Positions 17,731 to 26,876 of a stretch of 64,000 nt of DNA are shown one piece after another. This stretch comes from Rossellomorea marisflavi (GTDB taxonomy: Bacteria; Bacillota; Bacilli; Bacillales; Bacillaceae_B). Within the stretch, counting starts at the first letter, position 1; each line of letters begins with the position of its first letter. Under the pieces are notes generated by a model. It saw only the letters and a list, made by a program, of their open reading frames with translations, had not been told where the DNA came from and searched no databases. The DNA lies in NCBI RefSeq assembly GCF_022170785.1, contig NZ_CP081870.1, forward strand, positions 2,902,001 through 2,966,000, read 5' to 3'. The translations under genes and the position numbers were made by a program.

Positions 17731-18414
17731 TTAGCGTCCTCCTTTGAAACTCGTAATATTTGGTCGAAGATGCCTCAATACCTGCAGTCGATCGACGACG
17801 ATCTGACCCTCGGCATCCACGAATGCACACTCCATGTCATGCTCTTCATCTTCCTCCATCCGGTCCGGCGCCCGGTTCAGGGCATCTGCGATCCGGAGCT
17901 GGGAAGGGAGCATCCTCGATGCGACGATCACGGCATCTTTCCTGCCGTTGATGCCGGCATGGGCAATGCCTTTAAGTGTGCCCAATACGTATATATTCCC
18001 GCCGGCGTGGATCTTACCGCCAGGATTGACATCACCGACGACAAGGATATCCCCGGATACTTCAATCACCTGACCCGATCGCACAACACCGGTCATGGTC
18101 TCGATATTCCGTTCATCCACGAGTCTCTCCGCTTCATCCTTTGTCATGACATTGCTGGAGAGTCCGTTGACCACAAGGTTCCGCTTTTGCCTGACGATGT
18201 CCTTAAGTTCTTCGGATTGCTCATCGGTCACGTAGCGGTTCCCCGTCTGGATATGCACGGCCAGCGTATGGCCTTCGGTTTCACGATGATGGGCAGACAA
18301 CTTTTCGGCAAGTTCTGCCTTCAGATCGTGAAACGAGCATTGATCGTTCAAATGGAGGGTCAGCCCCTCTTTCGTTCCTTTAATCACAACATTGGGCCTT
18401 TTATTCATGTTCAT
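17731..18414 (-). CDS. minC: septum site-determining protein MinC
   Basis: FtsZ-assembly inhibitor with an N-terminal domain starting NVVIKGTKEGLTLHL and a C-terminal beta-helix (VRSGQVIEVSGDILVVGDV, NPGGKIHAGGNIYVLG) that binds MinD. ATG at 18414 (about 227 residues) is chosen because TGAGGTGA lies upstream and the resulting N-terminus aligns with B. subtilis MinC; the frame is open to ATG at 18453, so up to 13 extra residues are possible. Confidence 0.93.
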   Translation of the reverse strand: MNMNKRPNVVIKGTKEGLTLHLNDQCSFHDLKAELAEKLSAHHRETEGHTLAVHIQTGNRYVTDEQSEELKDIVRQKRNLVVNGLSSNVMTKDEAERLVDERNIETMTGVVRSGQVIEVSGDILVVGDVNPGGKIHAGGNIYVLGTLKGIAHAGINGRKDAVIVASRMLPSQLRIADALNRAPDRMEEDEEHDMECAFVDAEGQIVVDRLQVLRHLRPNITSFKGGR

Positions 18415-18567
18415 GGCGTCATTTTTCACCTCAGTCGTCATATAATTCGACATAAGCAGTGCTGATTCCTTTTTGGAAGGTACAGATTTGAAACAATTTC
18501 GCCCCTGCCGGCCGCTGAAGGATGGCAGGAGGAACAGACCCCTATGGAAGAGAAAGCCTGGCAGACT

Positions 18568-19089
18568 TTATTCGCCCAACCAAGCTTTTCTTCTGGATAA
18601 TAAATAATGTTTGAATGGGATCGATACGATCAAATAGAAGACAATGTTCAGAACCAGGGTCGGCCACAATCTCCAGTCGACAAACTCCATGAACGTCAGA
18701 TTCGTCCGATTGAGTATCACATAAATATAGTAGACGATGACTTCCAAGATCGATAGATTCACCACGGCAATCATCCCCAGGACAATGATGTTGTTGTGTA
18801 GCATCTTCATCATCTGCTGGGTCAGGACAACCATGAACGGGAACAGGATCAAATAGATTCCGTTGATCTCCGTGTAATAGATATCAAAAAAGAATCCGAA
18901 GATGAACCCGAACAATAAGGCCGTTCGGTACCGGTAAAAGGCACAGATCAAGATCAGGGTGATGACAAGGAAATGGGGAACCATTACCTTGTCCCCGAAC
19001 CATGATTCCGTCTGGAAGAGATGAACGAAAAGGCTCTCACCATAAAACACCAACAGGGTGATGAGAGGGAGGATGAAGCGCCCGATCAT
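18568..19089 (-). CDS. mreD: rod shape-determining protein MreD
   Basis: Small integral membrane protein, 173 residues, with five or six hydrophobic segments and the Firmicutes MreD pattern GFIFGFFFDIYYTE. Part of the elongasome with MreB and MreC directing lateral wall synthesis. Its ATG overlaps the mreC stop by four bases (ATGA), so translation is coupled. Confidence 0.93.
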   Translation of the reverse strand: MIGRFILPLITLLVFYGESLFVHLFQTESWFGDKVMVPHFLVITLILICAFYRYRTALLFGFIFGFFFDIYYTEINGIYLILFPFMVVLTQQMMKMLHNNIIVLGMIAVVNLSILEVIVYYIYVILNRTNLTFMEFVDWRLWPTLVLNIVFYLIVSIPFKHYLLSRRKAWLGE

Positions 19090-19964
19090 TGCGCGTCACC
19101 CTCGGCATCGTCATCTTCTTCAGGAGGCGGCATGTCACGGTCGATGACCATGACGTGCTCGAGATGATAGAAGTCCGCCGACGGCTTCACGTAAGCCGTC
19201 TGGGTCAATCCATACTGATCCGGCTGCACGTCTGTAACCTCGCCGACGACAAGCCCTTTCGGGAACACGCCTCCGAGACCGGATGTAATGACCTTGGATC
19301 CTTTCTCAACCTTCACATCATTGACGATCTTTTTAATGAGAATCTGCTTCTTCTCCACATCATAGCCTTCGATCCATCCGTTCACATCCTGCTTCTCCCC
19401 TTGAATGATGGTGGAGATGCGGTTTTTCGTATTGTTGGTGGAGATCAACTCGATTGTGGATGAAAACTTATTGACGCTTTTCACTTTTCCGATGAGTCCC
19501 TTCGAGGAGATAACGGCCATATCGGATTTAATTCCGTTCACTTCCCCTTTGTCGATGGTCAGGAGTTCCTGCCAGCGATCCGGATTTCGGGCGATGACTG
19601 TCGCCTGAATTGGATTATAATCTGTCAGACTCTCTTTCTTATCAAGGACGTCCCTCAGCTCATCGTTATCCTGCTTCAGGTCCCTCACCTGCGTTTCAAG
19701 CTTCACGAGCTCATCCAGACGCGTTTTCAGTTTTTCGTTTTCTTTGTATGTATTTTGCAGATCCTTCAGGTTTTCGAATACTCCGCCGACATAATTCACA
19801 GGTTTTGAAACCAGCGACTGTCCGAATCCTACCATATCTTTACCAAACTGCTCCGGCCAGCTGATGTTGTCCCGCTCACGGAGGGAAAACCCGATCAGCC
19901 CGACTAAAACGATGACGCTCACCAATAAGATGATCAATCGTTTATTCAGGAAGAATTGTGGCAT
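19086..19964 (-). CDS. mreC: rod shape-determining protein MreC
   Basis: Bitopic membrane protein, 292 residues: a short cytoplasmic N-terminus (MPQFFLNKRL), one transmembrane helix (~8-28), a coiled coil (~60-110) and a beta-rich extracytoplasmic domain. It links MreB filaments to penicillin-binding proteins. ATG at 19964 follows TGAGGTG; the upstream Met codons lack a ribosome site. The acidic C-terminal tail (PPPEEDDDAEGD) is unusually charged. Confidence 0.94.
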   Translation of the reverse strand: MPQFFLNKRLIILLVSVIVLVGLIGFSLRERDNISWPEQFGKDMVGFGQSLVSKPVNYVGGVFENLKDLQNTYKENEKLKTRLDELVKLETQVRDLKQDNDELRDVLDKKESLTDYNPIQATVIARNPDRWQELLTIDKGEVNGIKSDMAVISSKGLIGKVKSVNKFSSTIELISTNNTKNRISTIIQGEKQDVNGWIEGYDVEKKQILIKKIVNDVKVEKGSKVITSGLGGVFPKGLVVGEVTDVQPDQYGLTQTAYVKPSADFYHLEHVMVIDRDMPPPEEDDDAEGDAQ

Positions 19965-20055
19965 GACGTACACCTCAATCATTATCAAATTCTATTTAAC
20001 TATACCAAATTTCGCTAGGGATTGATATTATTCACCAAAATATTCGCTGTTCGAA

Positions 20056-20107
20056 ATAAAAAAGATGGGGCCGGTCCAATGGCAGCAACCCATTGGAGAA
20101 CGTCCCC
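20056..20107 (-). terminator. hairpin after mreB
   Basis: TCCAATGG pairs with CCATTGGA, nested within GGGG/CCCC, with a T-rich run on the minus strand. It separates mreB from mreC-mreD-minCD and may allow separate levels of MreB. Confidence 0.75.
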
Positions 20108-20121
20108 TCTTCAAGACAAAC

Positions 20122-21129
20122 TTATTTATTGTTCCCTTTGAACAAATGGATGTGATCAAGGGCTTTACCCGTTCCGATGGCCACGCAGTCGAGTGGTTCT
20201 TCGGCGATCAATACAGGCATTTTCGTTTCTTCGCTGATGACCTTGTCTAGATTGCGGAGAAGGGCTCCCCCACCGGTGAGGACGATCCCACGGTCCATGA
20301 TGTCGGCCGCAAGCTCAGGAGGCGTTTTTTCCAGCGTGCTCTTCACGGCATCGACGATCGTATAGACCGTATCACGCAGCGCCGCACCAATTTCTTCAGC
20401 AGAGATCTCAAGCGTTTTCGGCAGTCCAGTCAAAAGGTCACGACCGCGGATTTCCATGGTTTCGACACCGTCCGTTGCGCCGGCAGAGCCCACTTCCACT
20501 TTGATCGTTTCAGCTGTACGGTCCCCGATCATGAGGTTGTACGTTTTGCGGATGTAGTTGATGATTGCATCATCCATTTCATCCCCGGCCACGCGGATCG
20601 ACTGGCTCGTCACGATACCACCGAGGGAAATGATGGCCACTTCCGTCGTACCTCCACCGATATCGACGACCATGCTTCCGGTCGGTTCCCATACAGGCAG
20701 GTTGGCACCGATGGCGGCAGCAAAAGGTTCTTCAATCGTATAGGCATCCCTTGCGCCCGCTTGACGCGTCGCATCGATGACCGCACGCTCTTCCACTCCG
20801 GTGATGCCTGAAGGGACACACACCATCACATAAGGCTTACGGGAGAACGCACTCTTATTCTTGTTCGCTTGTTTGATATAATATTTCATCATGGTGGCAG
20901 TCGTTTCGTAATCGGCGATGACACCGTCCTTCATGGGGCGTAGGGCCACGACGTTACCAGGTGTACGTCCTATCATGTTCTTCGCGTCATTCCCGACGGC
21001 AACGATCTGTTTTGAATCGGTTTGAAGGGCCACTACGGACGGCTCCCTCACAACAATTCCTTTTCCTTTTACATAGACGAGTGTGTTGGCGGTTCCTAAA
21101 TCGATTCCTAAATCCTTTGTTCCAAACAT
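20122..21129 (-). CDS. mreB: rod shape-determining actin MreB
   Basis: Bacterial actin, 335 residues, forming membrane-bound filaments that guide cell wall elongation. It has the phosphate-binding [21 protein letters not shown] motif in part at the N-terminus, [18 protein letters not shown], and [18 protein letters not shown] at 21129 follows GAAAGGGAG; the longer frame to 21162 is not conserved. First of mreB-mreC-mreD-minC-minD. Confidence 0.97.
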   Translation of the reverse strand: MFGTKDLGIDLGTANTLVYVKGKGIVVREPSVVALQTDSKQIVAVGNDAKNMIGRTPGNVVALRPMKDGVIADYETTATMMKYYIKQANKNKSAFSRKPYVMVCVPSGITGVEERAVIDATRQAGARDAYTIEEPFAAAIGANLPVWEPTGSMVVDIGGGTTEVAIISLGGIVTSQSIRVAGDEMDDAIINYIRKTYNLMIGDRTAETIKVEVGSAGATDGVETMEIRGRDLLTGLPKTLEISAEEIGAALRDTVYTIVDAVKSTLEKTPPELAADIMDRGIVLTGGGALLRNLDKVISEETKMPVLIAEEPLDCVAIGTGKALDHIHLFKGNNK

Positions 21130-21371
21130 TTCTGGTATCTCCCTTTCTACTGCTGATTCCAATTGGCATGTATGTGTTTTTTATAAAGAGAGCTGTCCGA
21201 CTCTCTACACGTTGAATTTTCACAAGGTTCATTCGTTCATGCATAACGAAAAGACTCATTCTGGTGTGAATGACTCTTGATTCCTCATCCGTTACGTTTA
21301 AGAAACATGCTTACATTGTTTGCAAAAATCATAAGCTTTATTATACCGCAACTGGAGGAAAAATCCTAGTG

Positions 21372-22073
21372 TCATAAATACCCTTTTTCCTTTAAACTGA
21401 TGAATTTTTTCTCGCCGATGATGAGGTGATCGAGGACGTCTATACCGATGATGCGGCCACATTCCACCAGTCGCTTGGTGACCTCGATATCTTCCCTGCT
21501 GGGGGTGGGGTCTCCAGAAGGGTGATTGTGGACGCATATGATGGATGCAGCTGAGCGGCGGAAGGCTTCCTTGAAGACTTCCCGGGGGTGTACGATGGAG
21601 GCATTCAGGCTGCCGATGAAGATGGTCTGCTTGTGGAGGACCTGATTCTTGGTATTGAGGTAGAGGCAAACGAAGTGTTCCTGAGAGAGGAATCGCATGT
21701 CGTTCATCACATAGTTTGCACCGTCCTCCGGGGATCGGATGCTGTAGCGATCATCGAATCCAAGGTTGCTGATGCGCCGACCGAGTTCGACGGCGGCCAT
21801 GAGCTGGACGGCTTTGGCAAGGCCGATTCCATTAATGGACGTGATTTCTTCAAGGGAGGCATCTTTCAATAGGTTGAGGCCTTCGAATGAAGTAAGGAGG
21901 CGGTTCGATACCTGGAGGACGGATTCAGATTTCGTCCCCGTCCTAAGGAGGATCGCAATGATTTCCTGATTGGAGAGGCTTGCGGGTCCGCTTTGGATGA
22001 GCCGCTCCCTCGGGCGCTCATCCTGCGGGTAATCACGGATCATGAGTGATGGGGTTGATTCAACTTTGACCAT
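21372..22073 (-). CDS. radC: RadC/YsxA JAB-domain protein
   Basis: 233 residues: an N-terminal helix-hairpin-helix region (LLKDASLEEITSINGIGLAKA) and a C-terminal JAMM metalloprotease-like domain with the motif HNHPSGDPTPSRED. Historically named RadC, but a direct DNA repair role is doubtful; cellular function remains unknown. Usual neighbour of maf and mreB. AAGGAGG lies five bases before the ATG. Confidence 0.92.
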   Translation of the reverse strand: MVKVESTPSLMIRDYPQDERPRERLIQSGPASLSNQEIIAILLRTGTKSESVLQVSNRLLTSFEGLNLLKDASLEEITSINGIGLAKAVQLMAAVELGRRISNLGFDDRYSIRSPEDGANYVMNDMRFLSQEHFVCLYLNTKNQVLHKQTIFIGSLNASIVHPREVFKEAFRRSAASIICVHNHPSGDPTPSREDIEVTKRLVECGRIIGIDVLDHLIIGEKKFISLKEKGYL

Positions 22074-22102
22074 GGTTTCCTCCTTCTAGTAAGGAGACGC
22101 CC

Positions 22103-22669
22103 TCAAGCTCGATAGCCCATTTCCGCTAGGGTCCTGTTCACCCTCGAGACAGGGAGGCCAACGACGGCATAATAATCCCCTTCGATCCCTTTGACAAACT
22201 TGGCGCCGATCCCCTGGATCCCGTAGGCCCCGGCTTTGTCGAAGGGTTCACCGGAAGCGATGTATCCGTCGATCTCACTTGGGGACAGCTCCCAGAATGT
22301 GACGGTGGTTCTTTCATAAAAACGGTTTACTTCACGGCCGTGGTGGATGGACACACCTGTATAGACGTCATGCGTGGAGCCGGACAGCTCCGTCAGCATG
22401 GCACGCGCATCGTCTTCGTCCTTCGGTTTCCCAAGGATCTTCCCGTCTTTGGTGACGACGGTATCGGAGCCGATCACAAAGGAATCCGGGTGTTCACCCG
22501 ATACGGCTGCAGCCTTGATATCAGCGAGGTACATGACCACATCACCGGGCAACATGCCTTCTTCAAACGTTTCTTCTACTTGCGGGCTAAGGGTGGTGAA
22601 TGAGAGTTGGATCTGCTTGAGGAGTTCTTTTCGTCGGGGAGATTGAGAAGCAAGAATGAGGCTTGACAC
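22103..22669 (-). CDS. maf: Maf-family nucleotide pyrophosphatase
   Basis: About 188 residues with the Maf signature LILASQSPRRKELL at the N-terminus and GSDTVVTKDGKILGKPKD and DKAGAYGIQG further on. Family members hydrolyse dTTP, UTP or modified nucleotides and in B. subtilis Maf affects septation. GTG at 22669 is nine bases after AAAGGAA; the TTG at 22678 is too close to it. Confidence 0.92.
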   Translation of the reverse strand: MSSLILASQSPRRKELLKQIQLSFTTLSPQVEETFEEGMLPGDVVMYLADIKAAAVSGEHPDSFVIGSDTVVTKDGKILGKPKDEDDARAMLTELSGSTHDVYTGVSIHHGREVNRFYERTTVTFWELSPSEIDGYIASGEPFDKAGAYGIQGIGAKFVKGIEGDYYAVVGLPVSRVNRTLAEMGYRA

Positions 22670-22748
22670 ACATACCAATTCCTTTCAGTGACAGTTTGGG
22701 AGATACAAGATTTATACTACCAAAACGACTCCCCCTTCACAAGCACGA

Positions 22749-22776
22749 AAAAGGGCATCTCCAAGGGGAAATGCCC
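22749..22776 (-). terminator. terminator of spoIIB
   Basis: GGGCAT pairs with ATGCCC with an inner CTCC/GGGG helix, followed by TTTTTC on the minus strand, between spoIIB and maf. Confidence 0.85.
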
Positions 22777-22814
22777 GATTATTTCCTAGAAAATAGTCTC
22801 AACGCGTCGAACGG

Positions 22815-23780
22815 TCAGAGGCCACCATACTGTTCAACATATTTCAGCAGTTCCCCCTGGACCTCCCGGGCATCCTCCGCCGAAGAAATCGCCGCTGCTT
22901 TGGCAGAAGCTTCCTGCAGCGACTTCTTCATGCTAACAAAGCCCTCCTGCTCCACCTTGATCCCTTCCACTTCCTTGGCAGCCGTTTCGATCGCCTTCAC
23001 AGAACCGGCCTCCATCTTACCTGAAACGACAGCAGCGCTGCTTGCCTTGGTAAGTTCTTGGAACAGACTTCCTCCTTTTTCAAGGAACGACTGCTCTCCC
23101 TTTGTTGCATTGATGCCTTTTGCCGACAGTTCAAAATCCTTTGCGTATACATCGACCCCGAGTTTTTTCACCTCTTCACCGAGGGCACGCGCGCTCGTAA
23201 GATCATCAGATACCCCGAGGATGAGGATCCACTGCCCGTCCTTCTCGATCTGAGCACCCGGGATCCCTTTTGTCGCCAGGGTTTCCTTCATGGAAACCAA
23301 AGCCTCCTCTTTGGAGAATACTCCTCCTTGGAGAATGGACGTTTTGAGCCCGTCCACTTCGACTGCTGCCACTTTGGAAGCGGTGGTTTCCTCCTGGGCG
23401 ACGGGTTTTTCCTGAAGGGCGGCCGGAGCCGCGTCGCTTTCCGTTGCCGTGATCACCTTCAGCGTACCGAACCCCAGGACGGCCCCGACGACGATCGCCC
23501 CTATAAGGGACATGAGGAGATTGATCGAATCCTGGAAAGGGTTGCGGAAGGATTTTCGTTTTTTATTCTTACCAGACACATAGTTGATCTTTTTATACTC
23601 CTTCGGCGGCTGGAAATCACCTTCCGGAAGCACCCATTCAAAGTCCTTGTCGTCCACTTTTTCCTCTGCGGAGGCGATTTCCTCTTCAGCCCCCTTCCAG
23701 TCATGCACAGGAAGATCTTCGTCGAACGTCTTTTTTTCACCATTGATTTTAATCGAAACCTTGGACTTTTTCGCCATCAT
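22815..23780 (-). CDS. spoIIB: SpoIIB, stage II sporulation protein with SPOR domain
   Basis: About 321 residues. A basic cytoplasmic N-terminus (MAKKSKVSIKINGEKK), one transmembrane helix (~88-112), a linker, then a SPOR-like domain (LKTSILQGGVFSKEEALVS through DVYAKDFELS) and a helical Ala/Glu-rich tail. SpoIIB localises to the sporulation septum, binds denuded peptidoglycan through SPOR and helps recruit SpoIIDMP for engulfment. Similarity outside the SPOR and transmembrane parts is low in this family; synteny with maf/radC supports it. The start is one of two adjacent ATGs. Confidence 0.85.
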   Translation of the reverse strand: MMAKKSKVSIKINGEKKTFDEDLPVHDWKGAEEEIASAEEKVDDKDFEWVLPEGDFQPPKEYKKINYVSGKNKKRKSFRNPFQDSINLLMSLIGAIVVGAVLGFGTLKVITATESDAAPAALQEKPVAQEETTASKVAAVEVDGLKTSILQGGVFSKEEALVSMKETLATKGIPGAQIEKDGQWILILGVSDDLTSARALGEEVKKLGVDVYAKDFELSAKGINATKGEQSFLEKGGSLFQELTKASSAAVVSGKMEAGSVKAIETAAKEVEGIKVEQEGFVSMKKSLQEASAKAAAISSAEDAREVQGELLKYVEQYGGL

Positions 23781-23826
23781 CACCGCCCTCCCTCATCTAG
23801 TTTTTTCCATGCTATCATATCCAAAT

Positions 23827-23859
23827 AAAAAAAGAACAAGACTTTTGTCGTCTTGTTCT
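23827..23859 (-). terminator. terminator of the type IV pilus operon
   Basis: AGAACAAGAC pairs with GTCTTGTTCT, followed by a run of seven T on the minus strand, about 50 bases after pilO. Confidence 0.93.
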
Positions 23860-23906
23860 AAGAGGTTTTCGCCAATTTACGGAGGGTTTCCCCCGTTTCT
23901 GCCAAC

Positions 23907-24584
23907 TTACTCTCCTTCAGTCGAATCCGGGAACTTCTGGAACGGATCATTCTTATGGGCGGAAGGAGGGGAATCTGTCGCTTTCCCATCCCCTTCTGTT
24001 GTTTCGGCCTCAGGAAGGAAAAATGTCGAGAAGGTGACTCCATACTCGATTTTTTCCGTTTCATCATTCATATTTTTCAATTCCTCGGGACCTTCCAGCG
24101 AGATTTCCTCGATTTCTAAAATCCTCTGCGTACGCTCCAATTCTTCGATGAAGCCCTCGATCATGAAGTAATCATCGGCCTCGAGGGTGAGGACGGCGGT
24201 GAGCTTCTGAAGTCCCGCCGGTGTTTCCACCGCCTCTCCTTCTGCTGCAGCCGCCATGGGTGATTCCGTGAAGTCCATCTTGGTGATCAAGCCTCCAGAA
24301 ACGACCTCGGCTTTCTCGAGATCGATGAGGAGCTGATCCGTCATAGGTTTGACCGGAACCACCCTCTGCAGGGCAGCGGTCGTCTCCAATGAACCTCCCT
24401 TCATGGCTGTCAGCCGCTCATCCAGGACGCCGGTAAGCTTTTCTTCATTGGAGATCTCGGTGGTGAGCCTGTCTTTTTCCTCGCGAACGGGAAGATAAAA
24501 GAACCAATAAACCACCCAGACGAGGAGGGCAAAGAATACAAATGCGAGGGAGATGATGCTCCAATCCTTCCGTGTCAGCTTCAT
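23907..24584 (-). CDS. pilO: PilO-like type IV pilus assembly protein
   Basis: 225 residues: one N-terminal transmembrane helix (~10-32), a coiled-coil (EEKDRLTTEISNEEKLTG) and a small ferredoxin-like periplasmic-side domain (LTAVLTLEADDYFMIEGFI, then RILEIEEISLEG). This is the PilO architecture that pairs with PilN in the membrane alignment complex. The acidic, low-complexity C-terminus is not typical. It overlaps pilN by four bases and ends the operon. The call rests on architecture and position because PilO sequences diverge widely. Confidence 0.8.
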   Translation of the reverse strand: MKLTRKDWSIISLAFVFFALLVWVVYWFFYLPVREEKDRLTTEISNEEKLTGVLDERLTAMKGGSLETTAALQRVVPVKPMTDQLLIDLEKAEVVSGGLITKMDFTESPMAAAAEGEAVETPAGLQKLTAVLTLEADDYFMIEGFIEELERTQRILEIEEISLEGPEELKNMNDETEKIEYGVTFSTFFLPEAETTEGDGKATDSPPSAHKNDPFQKFPDSTEGE

Positions 24585-25180
24585 TCTCCCGCCTCCTCTT
24601 CATCCGCTGTCCCCTTGACGGCTTCACGGTCCAAGGTCAGGGCGTACCGTGCCAGATACCGGGGAAGAACCCTGGCATCAGCGTCCTCCCCCTCTTCGAG
24701 TGCCTCCGTCTCCACTCCAAGGAGCTTCACATCGCTCACGAGCTCGGTTGAGGAAATGCGTTCAAGATAATAGGCCGCCTCCCGGCTCGAATCGAACTGG
24801 ATGCCAAGCTCCAGTGCACCTGCCCCGGTATAGGTGAATTCCTCGAGAAAGCCCCTTTCAGGAAGGGCATCGACCACTTCGCCAAGGACCGGAAGCATGG
24901 GCATGGGGTACCCCTCCGCCCATTTGACGGCCGCATCGAGATTGGTCCACGTGTCCAACGATTCCAGCTCTGCGATCTTTTCTTCCTTCTGGGCGCGGAG
25001 CTTCTGTTCCTGTGACAGCTGGGACGCCAAAGTATCCACTGCTCTCCCCTGATAGATTCCGAGGATCACAAAAGTGAGGATGAAGATCAGCCCCAAGGCG
25101 GCGATGGCGATGACCGCCTTCAGCCAGGAACTCTGTTTTCGTTCATCATGAGGTAATAGATTGATATCTACAAGCATCAT
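24581..25180 (-). CDS. pilN: PilN-like type IV pilus assembly protein
   Basis: 199 residues with the hallmark N-terminal INLLP motif (MMLVDINLLPHDER), which in other species inserts into PilM, then one transmembrane helix (~22-45), a coiled coil and a C-terminal ferredoxin-like domain (FTYTGAGALELGIQFDS). Forms the PilMNO scaffold. Four-base overlaps with both pilM and pilO indicate coupled synthesis of the subunits. Confidence 0.85.
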   Translation of the reverse strand: MMLVDINLLPHDERKQSSWLKAVIAIAALGLIFILTFVILGIYQGRAVDTLASQLSQEQKLRAQKEEKIAELESLDTWTNLDAAVKWAEGYPMPMLPVLGEVVDALPERGFLEEFTYTGAGALELGIQFDSSREAAYYLERISSTELVSDVKLLGVETEALEEGEDADARVLPRYLARYALTLDREAVKGTADEEEAGE

Positions 25181-26112
25181 CGCACCTCTTTCAGTCCCAA
25201 ACCGACCGGAAGCAGGAACCGCGCAGGTACGGGCTCACCCGTATGGGCAGATTTCGCTTCACTCGCGATGTACCTTGATGGGACTTCCAACCGGTCGGCA
25301 AGCATCGTCTGATAGGATTCAGAGAGGATATGCTCTCCTCCTACGAACAGCTTCGTGATCATCGTCCCGTCATCGTGGAGGGTGTATCGGTAGAAGCTGA
25401 TCACCTTTTCCACTTCCTTCAAGATTTCATCCGACTGGATGGGATCCATCACATCACTATTCCCACTTAGGGAAATATTCCTGAAAAACACGGGTTGATG
25501 GCGATGGAAGACGGAAACCGCGATGGACCCTTCATGGAAGAAAAGGACCATCTCATGGTCGTTCCCATCGGTCAGCTGAAGCAAATGAAGATAGCGGTAC
25601 AGGGCAAGGGGGGAAATATCCGCTGCCACCGGCTTGAGGGAAGAGAGTTCAAGAAGATCCTGATAGTCGAGGACCGTCTTCTCCTCTGCTGCAATGAGAA
25701 TCACTTCCTTCTTCCCGTCCTTCATCCCCGCGACAACGGCGTCGTAAAGGGGATGTTCGAACGGGAGATGAATACTGGTCCCGAGCTCCATGAACAAATG
25801 GCTTTCCACCTCATCATCCTGTACATCGGCCGGGATCATCACACGCCTGACGATCATCTGGGTGTTCGGAACGAGGAACTGGACGTGCTGCCTTGCAATT
25901 CCCCACTCCTCCACGCACTGCTCCATGAACGAGCGCAGGATTGCCGGCTCAAGGATCTTCCCGTTTGAAATGGTTCCCTCGGGAAGGCGCTTCTCCCCGT
26001 GCCGTTGGATATAGAGGGGGGACGTGCTTTTAACCTCTGCATAGCGCACCCAGTCGTTGCTGATGACAAGGGAAATTCTATTTTTCTTCTTCACGAACAG
26101 ATTGGATAGCAT
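25177..26112 (-). CDS. pilM: PilM-like actin-fold pilus assembly protein
   Basis: About 311 residues, cytoplasmic actin-like fold of the PilM/FtsA type. The first strand reads RISLVISNDWVRYAEV, where typical PilM has a Asp-Ile-Gly nucleotide-binding motif, so the phosphate-1 loop looks degenerate. Later segments (MELGTSIHLPFEHPLYDAVV, SLKPVAADISPLALYRYL) keep the PilM pattern. ATG at 26112 is preceded by AAAAGGGG; the longer frame to 26151 runs into the comC coding end. ATP binding is uncertain. Confidence 0.82.
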   Translation of the reverse strand: MLSNLFVKKKNRISLVISNDWVRYAEVKSTSPLYIQRHGEKRLPEGTISNGKILEPAILRSFMEQCVEEWGIARQHVQFLVPNTQMIVRRVMIPADVQDDEVESHLFMELGTSIHLPFEHPLYDAVVAGMKDGKKEVILIAAEEKTVLDYQDLLELSSLKPVAADISPLALYRYLHLLQLTDGNDHEMVLFFHEGSIAVSVFHRHQPVFFRNISLSGNSDVMDPIQSDEILKEVEKVISFYRYTLHDDGTMITKLFVGGEHILSESYQTMLADRLEVPSRYIASEAKSAHTGEPVPARFLLPVGLGLKEVR

Positions 26113-26126
26113 GGCGATGACCCCTT

Positions 26127-26870
26127 TTAGATGAATAAAGACGAATACCAAAGCAGTACCTGGCGGCCATAAAACACGCTCACCAGTGTGCCGACGACGA
26201 TGTACGGACCGAATGCGATGGGTTTGCCCCTCTTATAAAAGCCTGCGGCAAGGCCGATGATCCCGAATACCGCCCCGAACAAGGTGGCCAGGAAAAAGGC
26301 GAGGAGCATCCCTTTGGCGCCGAGGACAAATCCGATGACGGCAAAGAGCTTGATATCTCCACCGCCCATCCCTCCCCTGCTGATGACAGCGATGACCAGC
26401 AGGAGGGCAAAACCGGCCGCAGCTCCAAGAAGGCTGTCCCACCACAGATCAAGGGGAATGAACAAACGTTCCAGTATGAACATCAGGGCAAAAAATACGA
26501 GGATTCTATCGGGGATGAGCATATACGCGAGATCACTGACCGTAATAATCATGAATAGGGAAACAAGGGTGAGGGTGACAAGCAGCTCCGGCTGCCAACC
26601 GTATAGGTAATACGCAAAGGCAAAGAGCGCGCCCGTCGCAAATTCCATTAACGGATAAAGCGGAGAAATGCCCTCTTTGCATTGAGAGCACTTCCCCCTT
26701 TGAATGAGATACGATAGAACGGGAATCAATTCCCTGGCCGTCAGCCGGTGGCCGCAGGAGGGGCATGATGACCCTGGAGTGACGATGGACGTTTTCAACG
26801 GCACCCTGAGACCGACCACGTTGTAGAAGGAACCTAGGATGAGGCCGTATAGGAATAGAAGGATGATCAT
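26127..26870 (-). CDS. comC: prepilin peptidase (PilD/ComC type)
   Basis: Aspartyl membrane protease, 247 residues, that removes the prepilin leader and N-methylates the new N-terminus. The N-terminal cytoplasmic zinc loop has two CxxC pairs (CPSCGHR and CSQCKEG), and the catalytic aspartates lie in SDLAYMLIPDR and in the GGGDIKL (GxGD) motif. Several transmembrane helices follow. In B. subtilis comC occupies this locus and serves the ComG competence pseudopilus; here it lies inside the pilus operon and may serve both systems. Confidence 0.93.
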   Translation of the reverse strand: MIILLFLYGLILGSFYNVVGLRVPLKTSIVTPGSSCPSCGHRLTARELIPVLSYLIQRGKCSQCKEGISPLYPLMEFATGALFAFAYYLYGWQPELLVTLTLVSLFMIITVSDLAYMLIPDRILVFFALMFILERLFIPLDLWWDSLLGAAAGFALLLVIAVISRGGMGGGDIKLFAVIGFVLGAKGMLLAFFLATLFGAVFGIIGLAAGFYKRGKPIAFGPYIVVGTLVSVFYGRQVLLWYSSLFI

Positions 26871-26876
26871 GGCTTG

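Noticed and set aside
17560..18465. Plus-strand open frame of ~300 codons opposite minC
   Set aside because: Antisense to a well-supported gene; no recognisable domain.
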